A stretch of 64,000 bases of DNA from JAPUDQ01 sp964462335 (GTDB lineage Bacteria; Patescibacteriota; Saccharimonadia; Saccharimonadales; Saccharimonadaceae). Where the stretch lies: contig CAYWYG010000001.1 in the NCBI GenBank assembly GCA_964462335.1, positions 17,091-81,090 on the forward strand. Direction: 5' to 3'. The translations under genes were made by a program, and so were the position numbers. The notes below the pieces were generated by a model. That model was not told where the DNA came from. It worked only from the letters and a program-made list of their open reading frames with translations, and searched no databases. Positions 16,788 to 23,693 of the stretch are shown one piece after another. How positions within the stretch are numbered: position 1 is the first letter of the stretch; every line of letters begins with the position of its first letter.

Positions 16788-17648
16788 TTAGCTTGCCAAG
16801 CGATGAAGCGCAAAGTAGGTGGTCTCAGCCGGTAACACGACAGGACTGATCACATCTCCTTTGCTTTCACGAAAAGCAACAATTCTTGGCTCCACAACTA
16901 CTTTTCCTGCAACCGTATGAAGAGCTTTCCTCGATGTATCATCTCCTGCAGAGATAGCTTGATCAATTAATGCGTTCTCATAGGCCTCTAACCCGTCAGA
17001 ATCGATGGCAAAGAACGAAGATTTTACGATTTCTATTTTTCTCTTCCGCTCACCATCTGAAGCAACCACATCTGCAACCGGTCTATGCCGACGAGCAATT
17101 AGACTTCCTTGTTCGGTAGTGTCATGATCGGCACGCATAAATTTGTATCCTGTACGAGGATCAAATGGAGGATATAACTCAACTAACTGTAGGCCTGTGC
17201 CACCAAACTGTCGTGGCAAATACCTAGCCTTCTTGTCGATATCGAGACTTCCCCACAACCCATTTTGCGTTTCGTGTCCAAGCTCTACAGCGACTTCCCC
17301 CACCGTGTCTCCATACAATGTCACTTCATCACCTATTTGAGTAGAGAGATCATGAGCAAACACGTGTATGCTGTCGCGTAATAATTTCGAAGGTGTAGTC
17401 GGCTCGTCAAAAAACGCTCTGCGACCTGCTATTCGTAAATATCGTTCATGATGCGCATGTCGGCGCTCTCGTGACTCGGCGACAGCCAAAGCTATACCAT
17501 GTGCGACGTCACTTTGTCGGTCACGATCAACATGTCCTACATGCGGCAGTATTGAGCGCGTAATATATTCGGGACGCAATACATGAGTATAGCGACCTTC
17601 ATGGTCACTATGGGCAATATTCGGTATTCTATTCTGAGTCTGAGACAT
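16788..17648 (-). CDS. Hypothetical protein with palindromic promoter
   Basis: A 286-aa soluble protein that I do not recognise. It is rich in His and Arg in its first 100 residues (GHVDRDRQSDVAHGIALAVAESRERRHAHHERY). The middle (GTGLQLVELYPPFDPRTGYKF) and the end look like a mixed alpha/beta domain. No signal peptide or membrane helix is seen. The -10 box (TATAAT) is 10 nt upstream of the ATG at the centre of a 28-bp palindrome that also includes the start codon. This suggests tight, possibly autogenous, repression. It ends 9 bp from folA on the same strand. Confidence 0.6.
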   Translation of the reverse strand: MSQTQNRIPNIAHSDHEGRYTHVLRPEYITRSILPHVGHVDRDRQSDVAHGIALAVAESRERRHAHHERYLRIAGRRAFFDEPTTPSKLLRDSIHVFAHDLSTQIGDEVTLYGDTVGEVAVELGHETQNGLWGSLDIDKKARYLPRQFGGTGLQLVELYPPFDPRTGYKFMRADHDTTEQGSLIARRHRPVADVVASDGERKRKIEIVKSSFFAIDSDGLEAYENALIDQAISAGDDTSRKALHTVAGKVVVEPRIVAFRESKGDVISPVVLPAETTYFALHRLAS

Positions 17649-17674
17649 ATTTATGTTTATTATAACATAAATAT
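17647..17674 (-). promoter_or_regulatory. Palindromic operator over promoter and start codon
   Basis: Arms ATATTTATGTT and AACATAAATAT (11 bp, perfect) flank a 6-nt centre. On the minus strand TATAAT occupies 17664-17659 and TTCACA (-35) occupies 17687-17682 with a 17-nt spacer. A protein bound here would block RNA polymerase. Confidence 0.6.
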
Positions 17675-17735
17675 ATTTACTTGTGAATAGTTATATGCTA
17701 TCGTAAGATTAGGCTCGATCTAGAAAGGAATCCAT

Positions 17736-17918
17736 ATGGACAAGTTCGTGATGCACAAGGCATTCACGCCGGTCATATTCGCCGTCATGGCGGTTTTGAC
17801 CTTCGCCACGTGTTACGGGGCGACCCGCAGCCTATGGCTATCGGTGATCCCTAGTGGCGCAGTCCTGGGAGTAGGGTACTGGATTTCCAGAACCCCTCCA
17901 AACAGCAATCGAAACTGA
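17736..17918 (+). CDS. Small membrane protein, unknown
   Basis: 60 aa, with GAAAGGA upstream of the ATG. Two hydrophobic stretches (FAVMAVLTFATCYGA and WLSVIPSGAVLGVGYWI) predict a two-helix hairpin in the membrane. Third codon positions are G/C-rich (AAG, GTG, TTC, GCC), unlike most neighbours. The gene is monocistronic and followed by two back-to-back hairpins. I recognise no family. A small phage- or plasmid-derived membrane protein is one possibility. Confidence 0.55.
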   Translation: MDKFVMHKAFTPVIFAVMAVLTFATCYGATRSLWLSVIPSGAVLGVGYWISRTPPNSNRN

Positions 17919-17929
17919 TCACACGAGCC

Positions 17930-18012
17930 GGCCACGGACGGGAGCCAACGACGTCTCCCGTCCGTGGCCCCAGGCGCAGCGCACTTCATCAGTGCCTGCG
18001 CCTCTTTTCTTT
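17930..18012 (+). terminator. Tandem hairpins and terminator after the small membrane protein gene
   Basis: First a perfect 14-bp stem (arms 17930-17943 and 17956-17969), then a second stem AGGCGCAG / CTGCGCCT (17972-17979 and 17996-18003) followed by CTTTTCTTTT. The second is a standard intrinsic terminator. Confidence 0.8.
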
Positions 18013-18043
18013 TCGAGATAATTATGCTACAATGCAAAGCAGT

Positions 18044-18110
18044 CGTTACCGAAGACAGTAGCCGCCGATCGTACGAGACGCTTAATCTGCTACCGAGGCA
18101 ACTGTTCCGC
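18044..18110 (+). promoter_or_regulatory. L10 leader (ribosomal protein-binding mRNA element)
   Basis: TTACCGAAGACAGTAG and, 20 nt later, TTAATCTGCTACCGAGG match the conserved kink-turn and junction sequences of the bacterial L10 leader. In the known system, L10(L12)4 binds here and represses rplJ-rplL. A likely -10 (TACAAT, 18028-18033) places the start just upstream. Confidence 0.85.
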
Positions 18111-18132
18111 CAGCTGGCGGACTATGGTTTGC

Positions 18133-18157
18133 CCCTGTCGGTTGACAGGGATTTTTG
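18133..18157 (+). terminator. Attenuator hairpin in the rplJ leader
   Basis: Stem CCCTGTC / GACAGGG followed by ATTTTTG, between the L10 leader and the rplJ ribosome-binding site. Its position suggests regulated premature termination coupled to L10 binding. Confidence 0.7.
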
Positions 18158-18230
18158 TAACGCTAGCCCATTAACATCTCGGGAAGTATCTATATAACAA
18201 CGCTAATACCGACGAAGGAGCCACGTACTT

Positions 18231-18755
18231 ATGGCAATTTCTCGTGACAAAAAACATGCGTTCGTAACAGATTTTCAGACGACACTGCAAACCGCTAAGA
18301 TGACGGTCGCTGCCAAATATGACGGCACCAGCGTGGCCGATTTGCAACAACTTCGTCGTGATGCTCGTGCTGCCGGTGTGACGATCAAAGTTATCAAAAA
18401 CCGACTCGTTCGTACCGCCATGCAGGGTACCAAAGGATTCGATGCAACCGATACGTCACTCCTGACTGGCCAACTCCTCTATGCCTCAAGTACTGAGGAT
18501 GAAGTTGCGCCAGCACAGGTGATCGACACATTCGGTAAAACCGTTTCTACGGTTGAGCTCGTCGCTGGATTCGACAATACAGGCGCCGTTCTGGCAACCG
18601 CTGAGGTCAAAGCACTTGCTGGCCTCCCAAGCAAAAACCAGCTCATCGCCGAAGTCGTCGCACAGCTGCTCAGCCCAGTCCACGATGTTACCAATGCACT
18701 TTCTGGCAATTTGCACGCACTACTTGATGGTGTCGAGGCAAAAGCCGCATCATAA
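18231..18755 (+). CDS. rplJ: 50S ribosomal protein L10
   Basis: 174 aa. It starts AISRDKKHAFVTDFQTTLQ, and the core AKYDGTSVADLQQLRRDARAAGV then TIKVIKNRLVRTAM is the rRNA-binding domain. The C-terminal helix that carries L7/L12 dimers is present. GAAGGAG lies upstream. It forms the stalk base of the 50S subunit and represses its own operon through the leader. Confidence 0.95.
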   Translation: MAISRDKKHAFVTDFQTTLQTAKMTVAAKYDGTSVADLQQLRRDARAAGVTIKVIKNRLVRTAMQGTKGFDATDTSLLTGQLLYASSTEDEVAPAQVIDTFGKTVSTVELVAGFDNTGAVLATAEVKALAGLPSKNQLIAEVVAQLLSPVHDVTNALSGNLHALLDGVEAKAAS

Positions 18756-18764
18756 GGATAGAAG

Positions 18765-18860
18765 AAGTTGGATTATGGATTTTAGATTTTAGAACAATCA
18801 CATAAATCACATAGCCTTCTTCCAATATCCAAAATCTATAATCTAAAATCTACTAGGAGA
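18765..18860. repeat. Short-word array between rplJ and rplL
   Basis: Degenerate copies of GGATTATGGATTTTAGATTTTAG on the left and of CCAAAATCTATAATCTAAAATC on the right, in opposite senses around a spacer. The same words recur on both sides of dut. Confidence 0.6.
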
Positions 18861-18865
18861 TTATC

Positions 18866-19246
18866 ATGGCAGATGTCAAAAAACTGGCCGAAGAACTGAC
18901 TAGTTTGACAGTTCTCGAAGTCAACGAACTTAAAAATGTCCTCAAAGAAGAATACGGTATCGAGCCTGCAGCTGCAGCTGTCGCTGTCGCGGGTCCTGCA
19001 GCCGGTGGTGACGCTGCACCAGCAGAGGATGCTAAGACTGAATTTACCGTCACCCTCAAAGACGGTGGTTCACAAAAAGTTGCCGTCATCAAAGCCGTCA
19101 AAGACCTCACAGGTCTTGGCCTCGGTGAAGCAAAAGCGCTCGTCGACAACGCACCAAGCCCCATCAAAGAAAAAGTCAGCAAAGAAGACGCTGAAGCTGC
19201 GAAAAAAGCCCTCGAAGACGCAGGCGCAACCGTAGAACTCAGCTAA
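18866..19246 (+). CDS. rplL: 50S ribosomal protein L7/L12
   Basis: 126 aa. The N-terminal dimerisation part (VKKLAEELTSLTVLEVNELK), an Ala/Gly-rich hinge and the C-terminal domain (TEFTVTLKDGGSQKVAVIKA, then VKDLTGLGLGEAKALVDNAP) are complete. It recruits translation GTPases to the ribosome. AGGAG precedes the start, in the last part of the word array. Confidence 0.96.
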   Translation: MADVKKLAEELTSLTVLEVNELKNVLKEEYGIEPAAAAVAVAGPAAGGDAAPAEDAKTEFTVTLKDGGSQKVAVIKAVKDLTGLGLGEAKALVDNAPSPIKEKVSKEDAEAAKKALEDAGATVELS

Positions 19247-19252
19247 TACAAG

Positions 19253-19270
19253 GGACGGGCTCGCCCGTCC
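19253..19270 (+). terminator. GC-rich hairpin after rplL
   Basis: GGACGGGC / GCCCGTCC with a 2-nt loop directly after the rplL stop. It has no T tract, so it is either a weak terminator or an mRNA 3'-end stabiliser. A second hairpin, ATGAAACTG / CAGTTTCAT, follows at about 19276-19301. Confidence 0.5.
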
Positions 19271-19301
19271 GGCATATGAAACTGAAGTAAATTCAGTTTC
19301 A

Positions 19302-19600
19302 TAGCTCCCTCACCCCTAAAGGCTGCGCTCACGCTTGCTATCGCCTTTAGACTCCAGGAGCAGTCATCAAAATTCCCGAGATGTTTGTCCAGACCCGTCA
19401 CATGTTGTGGCGGGTTTTTGGTGGCATGAAACAGCGGGCTACGTCGAGGCACTATTTCCTGAAGGGCAGTTGGCCGTGACGGTCAGTCCCCCGCCAGGGC
19501 GAAGGCTCATCAGTTGGCAGCTGGGGACGATTGCCCTGAGGGAAATAGTGACTCGTCGAGCTCACTAAAATACACGCTCCTACGGTCATCCGCAAGACCA
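19302..19600 (+). ncRNA. Structured non-coding stretch with long hairpin, function unknown
   Basis: No plausible gene lies in the 478 bp between rplL and the next CDS. Nested stems are visible: GCTCC/GGAGC enclosing CTAAAGGC/GCCTTTAG, a terminator-like ACCCG/CGGGT stem with T5 (19393-19419), then a ~117-nt imperfect hairpin (19442-19558). In that hairpin 19450-19459 pairs with 19541-19550, 19463-19468 with 19532-19537, and 19486-19491 with 19523-19528. I do not see the marks of RNase P, SRP, tmRNA or 6S RNA. Confidence 0.45.
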
Positions 19601-19654
19601 AAATTTACAACGATTTTAACGCGACCACATAAACTCGTGTGGAAAAGAATTTTC

Positions 19655-19683
19655 TTGACATTTTATACGCAACTTGATACGCT
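19655..19683 (+). promoter_or_regulatory. Promoter upstream of the 168-aa unknown gene
   Basis: TTGACA, a 17-nt spacer and TACGCT, 45 bp upstream of the ATG at 19725. One of the better -35 matches in the window. Confidence 0.6.
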
Positions 19684-19724
19684 CAAGGTAATCACCAACC
19701 AAAAACAGACAAGGATGCGAGCTT

Positions 19725-20231
19725 ATGTCTGACCTACCAGAGAAACAAGTTAAACGACTACGAAGCCTCATCACAGAGGCAGAAACTAATTTGGCGGCCG
19801 CAAAGGAACTTCTCATTAGTATCGCCGGAGAGGATGTTATCCCGAGAGGAAATCTCGAAGATGTTGCCGGTAAAGTCATCGAGGGTGTATTTGACGGGCA
19901 AGGCATGGTCGGCCCAGACGGAAAGTCATATCCGGTACCCGCTAACTATGCAAGCAAATCAAAACTGATTGAGGGCGATATACTGAAGCTTACCATTGCT
20001 GAAGACGGCAGCTTCATCTACAAACAAATCGGCCCTGTCGCACGCCGGCAGGTCATCGGTACTCTCGTGCAGCATGACGGGGGTTACTACGTCGAAGTCA
20101 GCGGTCACGAATACCGCGTCCTCCTCGCCAGCGTCACCTACTTTAAAGCCAAAGTTGGTGACCAAGTCAGCATCATCATCCCAGAAGACAACCGTGACGC
20201 CGTGTGGGCAGCAGTCGAAGCAGCGCTGTAG
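19725..20231 (+). CDS. Hypothetical protein with C-terminal beta-rich domain
   Basis: 168 aa. The first ~40 residues form a helix or coiled coil (KQVKRLRSLITEAETNLAAAKELL). After GLDGQ-like FDGQGMVGPDGKSYPVPANY comes a beta-rich part (KLIEGDILKLTIAEDGSFIY, then YFKAKVGDQVSIIIP) reminiscent of small nucleic-acid-binding barrels. I recall similar proteins as conserved unknowns in CPR genomes but cannot name a function. It has its own promoter and sits between rplL and dut. Confidence 0.65.
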   Translation: MSDLPEKQVKRLRSLITEAETNLAAAKELLISIAGEDVIPRGNLEDVAGKVIEGVFDGQGMVGPDGKSYPVPANYASKSKLIEGDILKLTIAEDGSFIYKQIGPVARRQVIGTLVQHDGGYYVEVSGHEYRVLLASVTYFKAKVGDQVSIIIPEDNRDAVWAAVEAAL

Positions 20232-20242
20232 TCACAACAAAG

Positions 20243-20280
20243 TAGACGTTAGATTTTGGATTATAGATTTTAGAAGAATG
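20243..20280. repeat. Short-word array left of dut
   Basis: Array of TTAGATTTTGGATTATAGAT-type words beyond the dut stop. The opposite-sense array 20746-20781 lies on the other side of dut; AGATTTTGGAT here is matched by ATCCAAAATCT there. Confidence 0.55.
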
Positions 20281-20301
20281 AGCCGCAGGTCGCGGCTCGT
20301 T

Positions 20302-20736
20302 TTAATGGTGCGTGCTACCGTAGCCTTTTTCACCCCGTTTGGATGCTGATAAGAGATCAGTTTCATCCCATTGCACCTTTTCACACTTGGCAACTACCAT
20401 TTGTGCGATACGCGTACCAGGCTCGACCACAAACGCTTCATTGCTGAGATTGATCAATATGACCCCAACTTCGCCTCGATAATCCGCATCGATCGTGCCG
20501 ACGCCATTTGCCAGACATATGCCGTATTTGAGACTCAGCCCACTCCGAGCCCGAATCTGCGCTTCATACCCTACAGGGATTTCTATCGCAAAACCGCTCG
20601 AAACAACCAGCCGTTGCATAGGTTCTATAGTCATCGGCGCATCAATCGCAGCATGCACGTCCATCGCTGCTGCCCCATCCGTCTGATATTTTGGCAGTAT
20701 AGCCGCGTCCTTTACTCGCTTGATCTTTATATTCAT
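20302..20736 (-). CDS. dut: Deoxyuridine 5'-triphosphate nucleotidohydrolase
   Basis: A 144-aa trimeric dUTPase with all five motifs: GAAAMDVHA, RSGLSLKYGI, GTIDADYRGEVGVILINL (catalytic Asp), GTRIAQMVV and the C-terminal RGEKGYGSTHH. It turns dUTP into dUMP, feeding ThyA and keeping uracil out of DNA. The gene is isolated on the minus strand and bracketed by opposite-sense word arrays. Confidence 0.95.
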   Translation of the reverse strand: MNIKIKRVKDAAILPKYQTDGAAAMDVHAAIDAPMTIEPMQRLVVSSGFAIEIPVGYEAQIRARSGLSLKYGICLANGVGTIDADYRGEVGVILINLSNEAFVVEPGTRIAQMVVAKCEKVQWDETDLLSASKRGEKGYGSTHH

Positions 20737-20739
20737 TAT

Positions 20740-20785
20740 TTATAATTCTATCTTCCAAAATCCAAAATCCAAAATCTATCTTCTG
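20740..20785. repeat. Short-word array right of dut
   Basis: Near-tandem CCAAAATCCAAAATCCAAAA followed by TCTATCTTC, in the 5' flank of dut. Partner of the array at 20243-20280. Confidence 0.55.
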
Positions 20786-20857
20786 CCTATATTGTGATAT
20801 CTACGCCATCATTCTCGTCCCAAACCCGCTATAATAGATCGTGAAAAGGGAGAGGTA

Positions 20858-22303
20858 GTGAGTCACGCACTGTATCGCAAGTACCGTTCGCGCGGATTTG
20901 ATGAAGTCGTCGGTCAACGACACGTCACCGATCTGCTAAGAAGTGCTGTCAAAAACGGCGCGATTTCGCATGCGTACCTATTTACCGGTCCACGCGGTAC
21001 TGGCAAGACGAGCGTCGCGCGTATCCTCGCTCATGAGGTCAACGGATTACCCTATATCGATGATGCAACCCACCTCGACATCATCGAGATTGACGCCGCG
21101 AGCAACCGTCGTATCGACGATATCCGTGACCTGCGAGAAAAAGTCTATATAGCCCCCACGAGCGCGCGCTACAAAGTCTATATCATCGATGAAGTTCACA
21201 TGCTGACCGGAGAAAGTTTTAATGCGCTATTGAAAACACTGGAGGAGCCGCCGGCTCATGCGATATTTATTCTTGCGACGACAGAGCTTCACAAAGTACC
21301 AGCAACTATCGTAAGCCGAACCCAACGGTTTCATTTTCGTCCCGGCAGTTTGAGTGATGTAGCTGCACACCTTAGAATGATAGCCGACAAGGAAAAGATA
21401 GATATCAGCGATGACGCGCTCCGTCTTATCGCCGAGCATAGCGAAGGAGGGTTTCGAGACAGCGTGAGCCTCCTTGATCAGGTATCCAGCCTCGATCAAA
21501 GCACGATCGGCGTCGATATGATCGAACGCCTGCTTGGACTTGCGCCACACGCAGCTATCAATGCGATCGTAGACTGCATCGCGGAGGAGCGTTATACAGA
21601 TGCGACACAGGGTATTCATCGGTTACTCGACAATGGCACGAGCCCGCATGTCATCATCGCCCAACTAATCAAGCATTTGGCGGAGCGTGCTGCCACATCA
21701 CCGCATCTATATCACATCTTATATGAACTGGTCGAAGTACCGAAAAGTTACGCTCCGCAACTAAAATTGCTCGCCGTAGTAGGAAGGGGCCAAGAGAGTG
21801 CAGAGCAGCCGGTGCGAAAGGATGTAGTATCAAAGCGCGATGAAGATAATACACCAAAAACTCGCCCACGCGAGAAAACGCCAGCAGCCCCCGAGACAAA
21901 GCCCCTTCCAGCCAGAGACGATCCGCTCGTCAATTCCAAGGACGAGACACGCGCACCAGAACATAAGGACGACGACGCCACAGGTTCAACAATCGTATGG
22001 GATGATGTATTGGCACAACTACGTAGTCATGCGCCCGCCCTCCATAGTGTGCTGAAACGGGCGAGTGTGACAATCGATGATACCGGTGTCCATCTCGGTT
22101 TTGCGTTTGCGCTTCACCGCAAAAAGATGAGTGACGAAAAAGCTCGACAGGAACTGGTACGGACTATCACTGCACTGTACGGCTCATGCCCGCCAATATG
22201 TGTGGATGATACTACCACCCATCTTGACGAGACAAGTAAAGCCGTGGCTGATATTATGGGTGGGGGAGAGCCGGTGCAAGTTCCGGCAGATGGTAGAACA
22301 TAG
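20858..22303 (+). CDS. dnaX: DNA polymerase III subunit gamma/tau
   Basis: 481 aa, starting at a GTG with GGGAGAGG upstream. The clamp-loader ATPase has Walker A FTGPRGTGKTS (42-52), Walker B KVYIIDEVHM and LLKTLEEPPAHAIFILATTE. The four-cysteine zinc module normally lying between Walker A and EIDAASN is missing: LAHEVNGLPYIDDATHLDI takes its place. The SRC sensor motif reads SRT. The C-terminal part is long, charged and linker-like, ending in a tau-like domain. It loads the sliding clamp at the replication fork. The stop abuts the dnaB start. Confidence 0.93.
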   Translation: MSHALYRKYRSRGFDEVVGQRHVTDLLRSAVKNGAISHAYLFTGPRGTGKTSVARILAHEVNGLPYIDDATHLDIIEIDAASNRRIDDIRDLREKVYIAPTSARYKVYIIDEVHMLTGESFNALLKTLEEPPAHAIFILATTELHKVPATIVSRTQRFHFRPGSLSDVAAHLRMIADKEKIDISDDALRLIAEHSEGGFRDSVSLLDQVSSLDQSTIGVDMIERLLGLAPHAAINAIVDCIAEERYTDATQGIHRLLDNGTSPHVIIAQLIKHLAERAATSPHLYHILYELVEVPKSYAPQLKLLAVVGRGQESAEQPVRKDVVSKRDEDNTPKTRPREKTPAAPETKPLPARDDPLVNSKDETRAPEHKDDDATGSTIVWDDVLAQLRSHAPALHSVLKRASVTIDDTGVHLGFAFALHRKKMSDEKARQELVRTITALYGSCPPICVDDTTTHLDETSKAVADIMGGGEPVQVPADGRT

Positions 22304-23668
22304 ATGGCAGAACGTAAAAAATCACAGGCCGTAGAGGGCAAGATCCCACCGCATAATCTCGATGCCGAGATGAGTTTGCTCGGGGCTATCTTGATTGATG
22401 AAGAAGTCTTGACGGACGTCATGGACAAAGTGAAGGCGGAAGATTTTTATGAAAAACGTCACCAGCTCGTCTTTGCCGCGATATTACGGTTATTTGAAAT
22501 GCATCGCCCAATCGATCTTTTGACGCTTAGTGACGAGCTAGAGAAAAAAGACGAGCTAGAAGCAATCGGTGGTAGTAGTTACCTCAATGAGCTTACAAAC
22601 TACGTACCAACGGCCGCCAATGCCAGCACATATGCAGAGCTAGTTGCGCAACGTGCCGTGCGACGCCGTCTGATAAAGGCTAGTGGCGAGATCGCAGAGA
22701 TGGCCTACAAGGAAGACAGCAACACCCAAGAGATTCTCGAGCGCGCCGAGGCAGAGCTTTTCTCTGTCAGCGATACAAACCTCAAACAAGATCTAGTAAG
22801 CCTTGAGCAGATTCTCACCGAAAGCTTTGACCGCATGGAAGAGTTGCACCGCGATCGCGGTAAACTTCGCGGTGTCCGCACTGGCTGGCGCGACCTCGAC
22901 AACATGACGGCAGGGCTGCAACGCTCAGACCTCATCATCCTCGCCGCACGCCCCGCTATGGGTAAAACGACACTCGTTACCAACCTCGCCTACAATGTCG
23001 CCGCCAAAGAACACCAGTCAGTGTTGTTTTTCAGCCTCGAGATGAGCAAAGAACAGCTCGTCGACCGTATGTTAGCTGACGCTGCTGGTGTCGATGCATG
23101 GAATATCCGTACCGGTAATCTCAGTGATGATGATTTCGAGAAACTATCCACTGCAATGGGCGAAATGGCTGAAGCCCCAATCTATATCGACGACACGCCA
23201 GGCCTGACTGTGCTCGAGATGCGCACTAAGGCACGCCGACAAGCTCATGTACATCCTCTCGGTCTCATCATCGTCGACTATCTGCAGCTCATGCAAGGAC
23301 GTTCACGGGGAGGTGAGTTCAACCGCGTGCAAGAGATCAGCGAGATATCACGTGGCCTCAAACTCATTGCCCGCGAGCTCAATGTACCCGTCATCGCCCT
23401 CTCACAGCTCAGTCGTGCGGTCGAATCACGCAACCCGCCTATCCCACAGCTCGCCGATCTCCGTGAGTCAGGTTCTATCGAGCAAGACGCCGATATTGTG
23501 CAGTTTATTTATCGCCCGGGCTACTACAATCCTGATGACCCTGAACTGGCAAATATCACCGAGCTTCACATCGCAAAACACCGTAATGGCCCCACCGGCA
23601 AGGTAGAGTTGTATTTCCACCCAGAGCGCCTACGTTTCATGTCGCTCGAAAAGCGCCGCGACGACTAA
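22304..23668 (+). CDS. dnaB: Replicative DNA helicase DnaB
   Basis: 454 aa. The N-terminal domain begins IPPHNLDAEMSLLGAILID. The RecA-like C-terminal domain has Walker A ARPAMGKTTL (around 214-223), FSLEMSKEQLVDRML, and Walker B DYLQLM followed by SELAR-like ISRGLKLIARELNVPVIALSQLSR. It unwinds DNA ahead of the replisome. The ATG follows the dnaX stop without a gap, an uncommon pairing of two replisome genes in one operon. Confidence 0.96.
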   Translation: MAERKKSQAVEGKIPPHNLDAEMSLLGAILIDEEVLTDVMDKVKAEDFYEKRHQLVFAAILRLFEMHRPIDLLTLSDELEKKDELEAIGGSSYLNELTNYVPTAANASTYAELVAQRAVRRRLIKASGEIAEMAYKEDSNTQEILERAEAELFSVSDTNLKQDLVSLEQILTESFDRMEELHRDRGKLRGVRTGWRDLDNMTAGLQRSDLIILAARPAMGKTTLVTNLAYNVAAKEHQSVLFFSLEMSKEQLVDRMLADAAGVDAWNIRTGNLSDDDFEKLSTAMGEMAEAPIYIDDTPGLTVLEMRTKARRQAHVHPLGLIIVDYLQLMQGRSRGGEFNRVQEISEISRGLKLIARELNVPVIALSQLSRAVESRNPPIPQLADLRESGSIEQDADIVQFIYRPGYYNPDDPELANITELHIAKHRNGPTGKVELYFHPERLRFMSLEKRRDD

Positions 23669-23693
23669 TGCCCGTGATATAATCATTACAACA

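Noticed and set aside
19442..19558. 6S or SRP RNA
   Set aside because: The fold is a long hairpin, but the GGAA tetraloop/AGCAG of SRP and the conserved 6S bubble sequences are absent.
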